Made by a program: the position numbers and the translations under genes. Shown here piece by piece: positions 1-8,070 of a stretch of 64,000 nt of DNA. The notes beneath the pieces are model-generated. The model was not told the origin of the DNA. It did not search any database and saw only the letters and a program-made list of their open reading frames with translations. The stretch lies in NCBI RefSeq assembly GCF_017744395.1, contig NZ_JAGIBI010000005.1:1-64000 (forward strand). Direction: 5' to 3'. Origin of the DNA: Herbaspirillum sp. (GTDB lineage Bacteria > Pseudomonadota > Gammaproteobacteria > Burkholderiales > Burkholderiaceae_D). Position 1 is the first letter of the stretch; every line of letters begins with the position of its first letter.

Positions 1-26
1 AAATCGTTTTGTTTGTCAGCAGCAGA

Positions 27-100
27 GAAACGAGATTATGAAGTCATTTTTAATTTGCGTCAACTACTTTTTTAACGCTTTCTTAAAAATTTCTGCTGAA
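27..100 (-). promoter_or_regulatory. rRNA-operon-type (rrn P1-like) promoter firing off the left edge
   Basis: On the minus strand the sequence reads TTGACG (58-63), a 17-base spacer and CATAAT (35-40). That is one mismatch from consensus in each hexamer with ideal spacing. The bases just upstream (64-100) are A/T tracts placed like an UP element. Transcription would start near position 28. The leader reads GTTTCTCTGCTGCTGAC, which resembles the start of 16S leaders in Burkholderiales as I recall them. A leftward rRNA operon is therefore expected just outside the window. The promoter is seen directly; the rRNA assignment is inferred. Confidence 0.72.
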
Positions 101-335
101 GTTTTTTTACTGCCTGACTTCAACAACCCTTCAACTTCCCTCTGCTTCGCTCGCAACTTTCGCTCTGTTTTTCACTTCGCTTTGTGCGCCGCGTCAGCAG
201 GGGGCGAACTATAGCAACCCACCATCCTGTGCGCAAGTACTTTTTGAAAAATAATAAGAAATAATTTACGCCTTCCTTGCTCCGTCGCTCCAGGCAAGGC
301 TTTGCCGCTATTTGACGGCGCAGACAATAACCCCA
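101..335. other. Gene-free region upstream of the rRNA-type promoter
   Basis: No credible gene is visible. The only reading frames here are short, lack family signatures and run through the hairpin at 336-375. The minus strand is purine-rich (AGCGAAG and GTTGAAG repeats). Far-upstream activator binding, such as Fis at rRNA promoters, is possible but no specific site can be called. Confidence 0.5.
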
Positions 336-375
336 AAGAACAGGGACCGCCCCTTGCGGGGCGGTCCCTGTTCTT
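336..375. terminator. Perfect 18-bp hairpin, probable terminator of the BON gene
   Basis: AAGAACAGGGACCGCCCC (336-353) and its exact reverse complement (358-375) flank the 4-base loop TTGC. A T run follows on the plus strand, and the minus-strand 3' arm ends in U-rich sequence. It lies 36 bases beyond the stop codon of the leftward BON gene, so termination of that transcript is its likely role. The arm is unusually long and GC-rich and could also be a dispersed palindromic repeat, but only one copy is in the window. Confidence 0.6.
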
Positions 376-410
376 TTTTCTTCGCACTGAGACAGCTCTT
401 GCCGCCGGCA

Positions 411-758
411 TTAACCGGTCTTGACCGTCAGCTCGCTCTTCACATCCTTCACTCCATCCACTCCCGCCGCCAACTGCAATGCATGCTGGCCGACCTCGGC
501 GCTGGGTACCGCCCCCTTCAGCGTCACCACGCCATCCTTGGTGGTGACCGTGATCTTCATGGCCGAAACCTGCTTGTCCCCCACCAACACCGCCTTGACC
601 TTGGCGGTAATGACCGAGTCGTCTATATAGGCGCCGGCTTCCTGGCCGTTCTTGGGCGCATCGCCAGCGTCAGCGGCCTGTACCGCCGGCACTGCCGCGG
701 CAGAGGCGGCAAGGAAAGCGGCTGCCAGCAGCCTAGGGACGAATTTGGTCTTTTCCAT
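411..758 (-). CDS. Exported BON-domain protein, probable GlrR/sigma-54 target
   Basis: This 115-residue protein has an N-terminal signal peptide (MEKTKFVPRLLAAAFLAAS, cleavage probably after VQA) followed by one BON domain of about 65 residues. The domain has the usual pattern of ITAKVKAVL, then VTTKDGVVTLKGAVPS, then GVKDVKSELTV. BON proteins such as OsmY and YraP act in the periplasm and bind or stabilise envelope phospholipids. I chose the start at 758 because AAGGAGCTC precedes it closely and the signal peptide begins there; a longer reading frame exists but has no such site. A sigma-54-type promoter (828-843) and GlrR-type operators lie upstream, so envelope-stress control by the adjacent GlrR/GlrK pair is likely. 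Confidence 0.85.
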   Translation of the reverse strand: MEKTKFVPRLLAAAFLAASAAAVPAVQAADAGDAPKNGQEAGAYIDDSVITAKVKAVLVGDKQVSAMKITVTTKDGVVTLKGAVPSAEVGQHALQLAAGVDGVKDVKSELTVKTG

Positions 759-827
759 GATGAGCTCCTTATATAGAGAGATGGGAAAACGGTGGGCGCC
801 CGAAACGACGCCGCCTTCCCCAAGCTC

Positions 828-843
828 CGCAAGCCCCATGCCA
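828..843 (-). promoter_or_regulatory. Sigma-54 (-24/-12) promoter for the BON gene
   Basis: The minus strand reads TGGCATGGGGCTTGCG. It has the essential GG and GC doublets exactly ten bases apart, five of six TGGCAC bases and a full TTGC. Transcription would start near 817, giving a leader of about 60 bases before the BON start codon. A sigma-54 activator gene (glrR) ends about 150 bases upstream. Confidence 0.72.
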
Positions 844-930
844 CCCATTGGTTTCTTCAGCATTTTCAATGGTTTAGCGAATCTCCCCTATCTACGCATG
901 AGCTCCAGGCCCATCCACATACCGGTTTTC

Positions 931-948
931 CGTCGCTCCACAGCGACA
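931..948. promoter_or_regulatory. GlrR-type operator, one mismatch
   Basis: CGTC-N10-GACA differs by one base from TGTC-N10-GACA, the palindrome known for enterobacterial GlrR. It is centred about 122 bases upstream of the predicted sigma-54 start, a normal distance for an enhancer-binding protein. Confidence 0.55.
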
Positions 949-990
949 GGCTGCCCCATCAAAAGAGGCAACCCATTGATTTCCAAAGGA

Positions 991-2364
991 TTATGCGTGT
1001 CGCTCCGCAATGACACTCTCCTCCCCGCCCCTGAACATGCGCGGATCGAGTCCGTTCTTCTGCAGCAGGCGATAGAACTCCGTGCGATTGCGGTCCGCCA
1101 GGCGGGCGGCGTCCGAGACATTGCCATCGGTCAGCTTCAATAGCCGGATCAGGTAGTCCCGCTCGAATTTCTGCTTGGCCTCGGCATAGCGCAGCATGTC
1201 CAGCGTCGGCGTGCGCAAGGCGCGCCGCACCAGCGAAGCCGGGATCAGCGGCGCCGTCGACAAGGCGCACACCTGCTCCACCACGTTATAAAGCTGGCGC
1301 ACATTACCGGGCCAATGCGCCAGGCTCAGCAATTCCAGCGCGTCGGGCGCGAAACCGGTCAGGCGCCGCCCATACCTGGCGGCGACCAGCTTGAGGAAAT
1401 GGTTGGCCAGCAGCGCGATGTCTTCACGCCGTTCGGCCAGCGCCGGCAGGTGCAGCGCCACCACGTTGAGCCGGTAGTACAGGTCTTCGCGGAACTGCCC
1501 TTCGGCCATCGCCGCCTCCAGGTCGCGGTGGGTAGCCGAGATGATGCGCACGTCGATCGCGCTGGGCTGGTTGGCGCCGACCTGGCGCAGCGTCTTTTCC
1601 TGCAGCACGCGCAAAAGCTTCACCTGCAAGGGCATCGGCATGTCGCCGATCTCATCCAGGAACAGCGTGCCGCCATCGGCGGCCTGGAACAGCCCTTCCC
1701 GGTTGTCCATCGCGCCGGTGAACGCCCCCTTGACGTGGCCGAACAGTTCGGATTCCAGCAGCTGCTCGGGAATGGCGCCGCAATTGACGGCCACAAACGG
1801 CTTGTCCGCGCGCTGGCTGGCGCGGTGGATGGCGCGCGCCAGCAGTTCCTTGCCGGTGCCGCTGTCGCCACGGATCAGGATGCTGGCGTCCGAGGCCGCC
1901 ACCAGCCGCGCCTCGGCCAGCAATGCCGCGACCCGCTGGCTGCGGCTGATCAGGTCGGCCCGCCAGGCCTGGTCTTCCATCTCCAGCGCCGGAGCGGCAA
2001 GGCTCAGGGCCTGGGCCACCTTGTCCAGCAGCAGCGCGCCGTCGAACGGCTTGGTCAGGTACGCGAAAGCGCCGCGCGTGGTCGCCTCGACCGCGTCGGG
2101 AATGGTGCCATGGGCTGTCAGCAGGATCACCGGCAAGGTCGGATGGCGGCTGCGGATCTCATCGAACAGCGCCAGCCCGTCCATGCCCGGCAAGCGGACG
2201 TCGGTGATCACCAGCGACGGCAGCGAGATGGCCAGTTGCGCCAGCGCCGCCTCGGCGCTTGGCGCGGCCACCACGCGATAACCGCTGGCATTGAGGCGCA
2301 GCGTCAGCAGGCGCAACAGGTCGGGATCGTCGTCGACCAGCAATAAGGGGGAAGAATGTCCCAT
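991..2364 (-). CDS. glrR: Sigma-54 enhancer-binding response regulator GlrR (QseF)
   Basis: This 457-residue NtrC-class regulator has three parts. The receiver domain spans residues 5-120, with D55 as the phosphoacceptor and the acidic triplet DDD near residue 11. The AAA+ domain carries Walker A GDSGTGKE (166-173), the sigma-54-contacting GAFTGA loop (213-218) and Walker B LFLDE (about 234-238). The C-terminal Fis-type helix-turn-helix is near 412-435. It ends a three-gene set with qseG and glrK, the order known for glrK-qseG-glrR in enterobacteria. The start follows AGGAGCCCCG. Phosphorylated GlrR should drive sigma-54 promoters, and one with matching operators lies directly downstream before the BON gene. 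Confidence 0.9.
   Translation of the reverse strand: MGHSSPLLLVDDDPDLLRLLTLRLNASGYRVVAAPSAEAALAQLAISLPSLVITDVRLPGMDGLALFDEIRSRHPTLPVILLTAHGTIPDAVEATTRGAFAYLTKPFDGALLLDKVAQALSLAAPALEMEDQAWRADLISRSQRVAALLAEARLVAASDASILIRGDSGTGKELLARAIHRASQRADKPFVAVNCGAIPEQLLESELFGHVKGAFTGAMDNREGLFQAADGGTLFLDEIGDMPMPLQVKLLRVLQEKTLRQVGANQPSAIDVRIISATHRDLEAAMAEGQFREDLYYRLNVVALHLPALAERREDIALLANHFLKLVAARYGRRLTGFAPDALELLSLAHWPGNVRQLYNVVEQVCALSTAPLIPASLVRRALRTPTLDMLRYAEAKQKFERDYLIRLLKLTDGNVSDAARLADRNRTEFYRLLQKNGLDPRMFRGGEESVIAERHA
998..1015. promoter_or_regulatory. GlrR-type operator, exact match
   Basis: TGTC-N10-GACA is an exact match to the enterobacterial GlrR consensus. It overlaps the 3' end of glrR itself and is centred about 67 bases upstream of the first copy, roughly -189 from the predicted start. 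Both copies face the sigma-54 promoter of the BON gene. Confidence 0.62.
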
Positions 2365-2414
2365 CGGGGCTCCTGTTCCTGGAATGGAAACGGGCCCGAC
2401 GGGGGATGGCGCTG

Positions 2415-2915
2415 TTACTTGCCGCCGGCCGGCAGGCTCCGTTCTATGTTCTTGAGGGCCTCAAGCTTGTCGTTGAGCTGGTCCACCTTGCGCTGCGCGT
2501 CCTTGAGCTGGACGGACGACTTCTCGGCGTTGTCGGCCACGCGGCGCAGGTCGGCGCAATAACCGACCAGCAGTTGGACCAGCGGCTTGAGCTTCCCCGC
2601 TTCGACGCTGTTATCGGCCATGACGTTCCACAACTGGGCCTCGGCCTTGGTCAGATCGATGGGATCGCGCGTCATCGACAGCGCCATCGCGCGCCGCACG
2701 CTGTTCGAAGGGCCGGCCGGATAGGCATTGATACGCTGCAGTTCGCGCCCCAGCTCGGCCGGCTGCATCTTGCGCAGCGCGGCGTTATACGCCAGCAGCT
2801 CATCAATGCTGCTGGCCGAATACACCAGCTTGATATTGGAGGTCGGCGCATCCGGCGGCGAAACGCACGCCGCCAGCAACAGGCAACCGACCAGCAGCAG
2901 GATGTTATTTTTCAT
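2415..2915 (-). CDS. qseG: QseG-like outer-membrane lipoprotein
   Basis: This 166-residue protein has a lipoprotein signal peptide with a lipobox (LLLAAC, lipidated C17). A helical region follows, with a predicted coiled coil near the C terminus (ADNAEKSSVQLKDAQRKVDQ). It starts inside the last codons of glrK (11-base overlap) and precedes glrR by 50 bases. In enterobacteria QseG occupies this position and interacts with the sensor GlrK/QseE. The identity rests mainly on position, lipobox and length, because the sequence itself is weakly conserved. Confidence 0.75.
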   Translation of the reverse strand: MKNNILLLVGCLLLAACVSPPDAPTSNIKLVYSASSIDELLAYNAALRKMQPAELGRELQRINAYPAGPSNSVRRAMALSMTRDPIDLTKAEAQLWNVMADNSVEAGKLKPLVQLLVGYCADLRRVADNAEKSSVQLKDAQRKVDQLNDKLEALKNIERSLPAGGK

Positions 2916-4383
2916 CTGGCAACTCGATTCTGAAATGCGCCCCGCCCTCGGAGGTCATCAATTGCACATGGCCGCCGTGCGCCTGCACATATTCGCGCAC
3001 CACCGACAGGCCGATGCCATTGCCGCGGCGCGCCCCGCTAGGCTGGTGCAGGCCCTGGTAAAACGGCTCGAAGATCCGGCCGGCGTCGGTCGGCGCCACG
3101 CCGGGGCCCTGGTCGACGCATTCTATGCGCACCATGCCCGGCGCATCCGTCAGCAAGAAGCGCACGAAGCCGCCTTTCGGACTGAAGCGCACCGCGTTCG
3201 ACAACAGGTTGCCGAGCACGATGGCCATCTTTTCCGGATCGACCACCACCGTGCGCGCGGCGCCTTCGATCTCCACCTTCAGCTCGCGCGCCAGCCATTG
3301 CAGGCGCTGGTCGTCGATCACCTTGTGCAGCAGCGCCCGCAGGTCGACCGGCACCGGCTGGATATGCTGGGCATCGAAGGCCACCTCGTTATAGCGCAGC
3401 AAATCCTCGATCTGGGTCTGCAGCGCCTGCGTATTCTGGCGCAGGATGCGGGCGATCTCGCGCTGGTTGTCGGAAAGCTGGCCGGCCACGCCGTCGTCCA
3501 GCAAGGCGGCGCCTTCGCACAGGGCCGACAGCGGCGTCTTCAGCTCGTGCGACACATGGCGCAGGAAACGCGACTTCTCCGCCTCCAGGTCGGCCAGGCG
3601 CCGGCGCAGCCAGTCCAGCTGCTGGCCCAGGCGGCGGATATCGGCCGGCCCCTGCACCTCGATGCGCTGGTCGAAACGGTTATCGCCCAGGCGGCCGATG
3701 GCATGTTCCAGCTGCGCCAGCGGGCGCGACAGCCACAGGCCGAAGCCAAACGCCAGCAGCACCGCCAGCACGATGGCGCCGACCACCTGCAGCGTCAGCA
3801 TCCGGCGCTGCTGCTCCAGCGCCGCCGACAGCGCATTGTTGCGGCGCTCGACCTCCAGCCGGCTCTCCTGCGACATGCGCTCGTTCAAGGCCGGCAGGCG
3901 GGCGAAATCCTGGAACATCTTCAACTGTTCCGACTTGTCCTTGCGTTCTTCGGAATCCAGCACGGCCGCGGCTTCGTCGGCATACGCGCCCCACTGGCTG
4001 AAAATGTCGCGCGGCGCCATCGGCAGCGAACCGGACAGCTCGCCCAGCGCTTGCCGGGCCTGGTCGCGCGCCTCCATGAAACGGTCGCGGAAAGCCGCAT
4101 CGTCCAGCACCAGGTATTGGCGCGCGCTGCGCTCCATCGCCACGGTGCGCTCGGCCAGGCGCCGCGCGGCCTCGGTCAGTTGCACCGCCTGGCGCGCCGT
4201 GTCGCTGCTGTTGGTGGCCATGCGGTCCAGCGTCAGCAGCGCATGGATCGAAGTGCCGCTCAACAAGGCGGCGATCAGCAGGAACGCCGCCAGCAGCAAC
4301 TGCCGGAAAGACAATCCAAGATAGCCCTGCCTGGCGGCGGGCTGTCTTACTAAATCAGGCGTGTGCTCGATGACGTTCTGCAT
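2905..4383 (-). CDS. glrK: Sensor histidine kinase GlrK (QseE)
   Basis: This 492-residue kinase has two membrane segments (about 27-48 and 197-218) that bound a helical periplasmic sensor region of roughly 150 residues. A HAMP linker follows. The dimerisation/phosphoacceptor helix contains HVSHELKTP (phospho-His H279), and the ATPase domain has an N box (LGNLLSNAVRFS), a G1 box (VDQGPGVAP) and a G2 box (GNGIGLSVV). It should phosphorylate GlrR in response to envelope or surface signals. It is the first gene of the glrK-qseG-glrR unit; no strong ribosome site was seen before the start at 4383. Confidence 0.88.
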   Translation of the reverse strand: MQNVIEHTPDLVRQPAARQGYLGLSFRQLLLAAFLLIAALLSGTSIHALLTLDRMATNSSDTARQAVQLTEAARRLAERTVAMERSARQYLVLDDAAFRDRFMEARDQARQALGELSGSLPMAPRDIFSQWGAYADEAAAVLDSEERKDKSEQLKMFQDFARLPALNERMSQESRLEVERRNNALSAALEQQRRMLTLQVVGAIVLAVLLAFGFGLWLSRPLAQLEHAIGRLGDNRFDQRIEVQGPADIRRLGQQLDWLRRRLADLEAEKSRFLRHVSHELKTPLSALCEGAALLDDGVAGQLSDNQREIARILRQNTQALQTQIEDLLRYNEVAFDAQHIQPVPVDLRALLHKVIDDQRLQWLARELKVEIEGAARTVVVDPEKMAIVLGNLLSNAVRFSPKGGFVRFLLTDAPGMVRIECVDQGPGVAPTDAGRIFEPFYQGLHQPSGARRGNGIGLSVVREYVQAHGGHVQLMTSEGGAHFRIELPDEK

Positions 4384-4698
4384 GCGATGGATCTCGGGTC
4401 TTCACAAGATTGTCGGTGTCTCCTGGCGGCCGGGCCTGCGGGCAAACCTGCCCAAGGCCGTTCCGGGAACCGTACCGATATGCTTTCGGAATAAGCAAGG
4501 TGCAACGCTCAGGAAATCGCGCGGTCCCACAGCCTACATCGTCGCGCTCTTTTGTTTGTTATCGGTCGACGACTGGCCGCAGGAAAACCTGACGCGGGTT
4601 CCCTATTGTAATCAAGATGAGCTTGCTAGAAAAATTTCCAGGCATTGCCATATCGACAATGCCTTCGCGTCAATGCAACCGGCGACGTCCCCGGACCA
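4384..4698. other. Intergenic region upstream of glrK
   Basis: No gene is supported here. The right part holds the terminator of the M20 peptidase gene, and the left part must hold the glrK promoter. I saw no sigma-54 element and no convincing sigma-70 pair. Confidence 0.5.
4630..4663 (-). terminator. Rho-independent terminator of the M20 peptidase gene
   Basis: On the minus strand GGCATTG, a 9-base loop and CAATGCC are followed within a few bases by a T run (AAATTTTTC). It lies 36 bases past the stop codon of the leftward peptidase gene. Confidence 0.55.
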
Positions 4699-5943
4699 TC
4701 AAGCCTGCGGGCCGACGAAGTCCAGCAGCGTCAGCGCCATCACCTTGGTCGCCTTCTTCAGGTCTTCCAGCGCCAGGTTCTCGTCGGCCTGCTTGGCGTT
4801 GGATTCCATCAGCGTGCGCGGGCCGGCGCCGAACAGCACCACCGGGATGCCATGCTCGCCATACAGGCGGGCGTCGGTATAGAGCGCCGAACCGTTGGTG
4901 GTCAGGGTCTCGCCCATCACTTCCTGCGCGTTGCGCAGCAGGCTGTCGACCAGCTTCTCGTGGCCCGGCAGCGGACGCAGCGCGCGCGCCAGCAGCAGGC
5001 GGCGGATCTCGACGCGAATACCGGGCAGGCCGGCCACCGCATCCTCGATCAGCTTGCGCACGCCGGCTTCGACCTGCGCCGGATCCTCTTCCGGAATCAT
5101 GCGGCGATCCATCTTCAGCACCACCTTGCCCGGCACCACGTTGGTATTGGTGCCGCCGTCGATGCGGCCGACGATCATGGTCGGATGGCTGATGCCGGGA
5201 ATGGCAGAACGGATTTCCTTCAGGCCCGGCACCGCCGCATAGATGGCATTGAGGATGGCGGTGGCCGCCTGCAAGGCGTCGTGGCCGGTTTCGGGCATGG
5301 AGCCGTGGGTCGCCTTGCCGTGCACGGTGACTTCAAACTGCAGGCAGGCATTGTGGGCGGTGACGACGTTGTAGCTGAAACCGGCGGCGATCACGAAGTC
5401 CGGCTTGGTCAGTTTCTGCTCCAGCAGCCAGCCCGGGCCGAGCAGGCCGCCGAATTCTTCATCGTAGGTGAAATGCAGTTCCAGCGCGCCGCGCAAATCG
5501 GCGCCCAGCGCCTCCAGCGCGCGCACCGCAAATATATAGCTGGCGAAGTCGCTCTTGGACACTGCCGCCGCGCGGCCGTAGATGCGGCCGCCGTCGATCT
5601 CGCCGCCGTAGGGATCGTGCTTCCATCCTTCTCCCGGCGGCACCACGTCGCCGTGGGCATTGAGCGCCACGGTCGGCCCGCCGGCGCCATACGGGCGGCG
5701 CACGATCAGGTTGGTCACGCTCTGCATGCCGTAGTCGGCCACCTGCTGCTGCGGCACCGCATGTTTCTCCGCGTTCCAGCCCCAGGCCTTGACCAGCTCG
5801 GCCACCGCATCCGCGTGGGGCGCATTGTTGCCGGGCGGGGTATCGGTGGGAATACGGATGAGCTGCTGCAGGACGCCGACTTCCTCATCGAAATGCTGGT
5901 CGATCCATGCGCACAGGCGCTGCGACAACTGGTTCTTGGACAT
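4699..5943 (-). CDS. M20-family amidohydrolase/deacylase (ArgE/DapE-like)
   Basis: This 414-residue metallohydrolase belongs to the ArgE/DapE/CPG2 group. The first metal-binding motif is NAHGDVVPPGEGW, and YDEEFGG supplies the catalytic and bridging glutamates. A dimerisation domain lies in the middle (HGKATHGSMPETG) and a final His ligand near FGAGP. The usual RGAADMKG segment reads RAAAVSKSD, which is atypical. The start at 5943 follows GGAG at good spacing; two more upstream ATG codons exist. The substrate cannot be read from sequence, and N-acyl amino acids or peptides are most likely. It stands alone, with its own terminator. Confidence 0.8.
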   Translation of the reverse strand: MSKNQLSQRLCAWIDQHFDEEVGVLQQLIRIPTDTPPGNNAPHADAVAELVKAWGWNAEKHAVPQQQVADYGMQSVTNLIVRRPYGAGGPTVALNAHGDVVPPGEGWKHDPYGGEIDGGRIYGRAAAVSKSDFASYIFAVRALEALGADLRGALELHFTYDEEFGGLLGPGWLLEQKLTKPDFVIAAGFSYNVVTAHNACLQFEVTVHGKATHGSMPETGHDALQAATAILNAIYAAVPGLKEIRSAIPGISHPTMIVGRIDGGTNTNVVPGKVVLKMDRRMIPEEDPAQVEAGVRKLIEDAVAGLPGIRVEIRRLLLARALRPLPGHEKLVDSLLRNAQEVMGETLTTNGSALYTDARLYGEHGIPVVLFGAGPRTLMESNAKQADENLALEDLKKATKVMALTLLDFVGPQA

Positions 5944-6146
5944 GCTTGGCCACTCCATCATCAAACGCGCCGGCCGCGCCGGCGCAAGCCGCCATCATAG
6001 CGCACCGTTACGGCCCCGGACACCGCCGCCAGCAAACCGCCGGTTTCCCCGCTATCATTAACTGCCCCTCATCCGAGGCCGGCCCTTTACAAATAAACGA
6101 CGGACCTTGCCGCCGGCAAGCGTACCGCCCCTCACCCGCCAAACAC

Positions 6147-7574
6147 ATGTCATCGTTGCCCCCCTCCAGCGGCGCCGCCAAACCCGCCCCCCACCTGGTC
6201 ACCGCCGGCGAAGGCCTGCCACCTGAACAACGCGGGCGCGCCATCCTGACGCTGCTGATCGCCGTCGGCCTGGCCACGCTGGACACCGCCATCGCCAACA
6301 CCGCCCTGCCCGCCATGGCGATCGACCTCAACACCACCCCGGCGGCCTCGGTCTGGATCGTCACCGCTTACCAGTTGGCCATGATGGTGTCGCTGCTGCC
6401 GCTGGCGGCGCTGGGCGAAATCATCGGCTACCGCCGCATCTACGTCTGGGGACTTGTACTGTTTACCGCCGCCTCGCTGCTATGCGCGGTCGCCTGGTCG
6501 CTGCCCACGCTGGTAGTGGCGCGCTTCCTGCAAGGGCTGGGCGGGGCCGGGATCATGAGCGTCAATACCGCGCTGATCCGCTTCATCTACCCCACCCGCT
6601 CGCTGGGCCGGGGCGTCGGCCTGAACACGCTGATCGTGGCGATCTCCTTCACCATCGGCCCCAGCGTCGCCTCCGGCATCCTCGCCATCGCGCCGTGGCC
6701 GTGGCTGTTCGCGGTCAACGTGCCGCTGGGCGTCATCGCCGTCGTGCTGGCGCTGCCCTCGCTGCCGCATACCGCGCTGTCCAGGCATGCCTTCGACATG
6801 CGCAGCGCGCTGCTCAACGCCGCCGCCTTCGGCCTGCTGATCCTGGCCATCGGCGAAGGCGCGCACCAGGCCGCGGCCAGCGTGGTCGGCCTGGAACTGG
6901 CGGCGGCCATCGTCTGCGGCCTGTTCCTGCTGCGCCGGGAAGCGGCGCATCCGGCGCCGATGCTGCCGGTCGACCTGTTCCGCCACCCGATGTTCTCGCT
7001 GTCGGCGGTGACCGCCGTGTGCTCATTCGCCGCGCAAGGCCTGGCCTTCGTCTCGCTGCCGTTCTTCTTCCACCACGACCTCGGCCGCAGCCAGGTCGAC
7101 ATCGGCCTGCTGATGACGCCGTGGCCGGTGGCCGTGGCCATCATGGCGCCGATCGCCGGCCGCCTGTCCGACCACTACCCGGCCGGCATCCTCGGCGGCT
7201 TCGGCCTGGCGCTGCTGTGCGCCGGCCTGCTGTCGATGACCTTCATGCCGGCCGCGCCCAGCGTCTGGGACATCACCTGGCGCATGCTGTTGTGCGGCAT
7301 GGGCTTCGGCTTCTTCCAGTCGCCCAACCTGAAGGCGCTGATGACCAGCGCGCCGCCGCACCGCAGCGGCGGCGCTTCCGGCATCGTCGCCACGGCGCGC
7401 CTGCTGGGCCAAAGCATAGGCGCGGCGCTGGTGGCGCTGTGCTTCAACTTGTCGGAAAGCCAGGGATCGCGCTTCGCGCTGGGCTGCGGCGCCGCCTTCG
7501 CCGGCGTCGCCTGCCTGGCGAGCTTCCTGCGCCTGCTGACCAGGAACCCGTACGCGCCGCCGCTGAAGAAATAA
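6147..7574 (+). CDS. MFS drug/metabolite exporter (DHA2-like)
   Basis: This 475-residue multi-pass membrane protein belongs to the major facilitator superfamily. Motif D1 (LDTAIANTALPAMA) in the first helix and motif C-like glycines (SFTIGPSVASGILA) are typical of the 14-helix DHA2 proton antiporters. The start at 6147 (MSSLPPSS) is preferred over an in-frame ATG 80 codons upstream because the extra segment is non-helical and not family-like. It probably exports amphipathic drugs or metabolites across the inner membrane. It stands as a single gene, converging on the BLUF gene with a shared terminator. Confidence 0.85.
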   Translation: MSSLPPSSGAAKPAPHLVTAGEGLPPEQRGRAILTLLIAVGLATLDTAIANTALPAMAIDLNTTPAASVWIVTAYQLAMMVSLLPLAALGEIIGYRRIYVWGLVLFTAASLLCAVAWSLPTLVVARFLQGLGGAGIMSVNTALIRFIYPTRSLGRGVGLNTLIVAISFTIGPSVASGILAIAPWPWLFAVNVPLGVIAVVLALPSLPHTALSRHAFDMRSALLNAAAFGLLILAIGEGAHQAAASVVGLELAAAIVCGLFLLRREAAHPAPMLPVDLFRHPMFSLSAVTAVCSFAAQGLAFVSLPFFFHHDLGRSQVDIGLLMTPWPVAVAIMAPIAGRLSDHYPAGILGGFGLALLCAGLLSMTFMPAAPSVWDITWRMLLCGMGFGFFQSPNLKALMTSAPPHRSGGASGIVATARLLGQSIGAALVALCFNLSESQGSRFALGCGAAFAGVACLASFLRLLTRNPYAPPLKK

Positions 7575-7586
7575 ACGGCGCGGTAA

Positions 7587-7627
7587 AAACAAAACGCCGG
7601 GGCCAAATGGACCCGGCGTTTTTGTTT
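7587..7627. terminator. Bidirectional terminator between MFS and BLUF genes
   Basis: AACGCCGGG and CCCGGCGTT form the stem, flanked by A-rich sequence on the left and T-rich sequence on the right. It can therefore end both convergent transcripts. Confidence 0.8.
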
Positions 7628-7642
7628 GCGGCCTGTCCGCGC

Positions 7643-8068
7643 TCAGTCGCGTTGCGTGAAAGCCGCGGTCGAAGCCAGTTCGTTGAGCAGCGCCACGGTG
7701 GCGCAATTGGAGACCAGGTAAGGGTTCAGTTCGCCGCACACCGAGTACTTCAGCAACAGCGAGCGGTTGACCTTGTCCAGCCGGATCTTGCCCATGGTCC
7801 ACGAGGCATACTGCCGCTCGTCGATCGACTCATACCCCAACAGGACCAGATCGTGATGGCGCTCGTCGCGCTGCAACTGGCCATACATCTGGTTCACCTG
7901 GTCGCGGCCGCCCTCCAGCACCTGCACGAAGATGTTATCGCTGTAGCACAGCGCGCCGGTAATCCCCTTGGGAGGATTGTTCTTGCGCGCGCTGGCCAGG
8001 ATGGCCTCGACAATCTCATGGGAAATCGGGTCGCGCGCGCGGCTTGCGTAAATCAAACGAACCAGCAT
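7643..8068 (-). CDS. Short BLUF-domain blue-light sensor
   Basis: This 141-residue protein is almost entirely one BLUF domain (residues 1-95) that binds FAD. All key photocycle residues are present with one constant offset from AppA: Y7, N31, Q49, W90 and M92 match Y21, N45, Q63, W104 and M106. The last 45 residues form a short helical tail like that of stand-alone BLUF proteins (PixD/BlrB type), with no output domain. The gene begins two bases after the folE stop codon, so the two are almost surely cotranscribed. Signalling would have to go through protein-protein contact. Confidence 0.93.
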   Translation of the reverse strand: MLVRLIYASRARDPISHEIVEAILASARKNNPPKGITGALCYSDNIFVQVLEGGRDQVNQMYGQLQRDERHHDLVLLGYESIDERQYASWTMGKIRLDKVNRSLLLKYSVCGELNPYLVSNCATVALLNELASTAAFTQRD

Positions 8069-8070
8069 GA

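Noticed and set aside
172-776. Short frames on both strands around the hairpin (172-411 and 312-776)
   Set aside because: They run through the perfect hairpin or antisense to the BON gene and have no ribosome site or domain.
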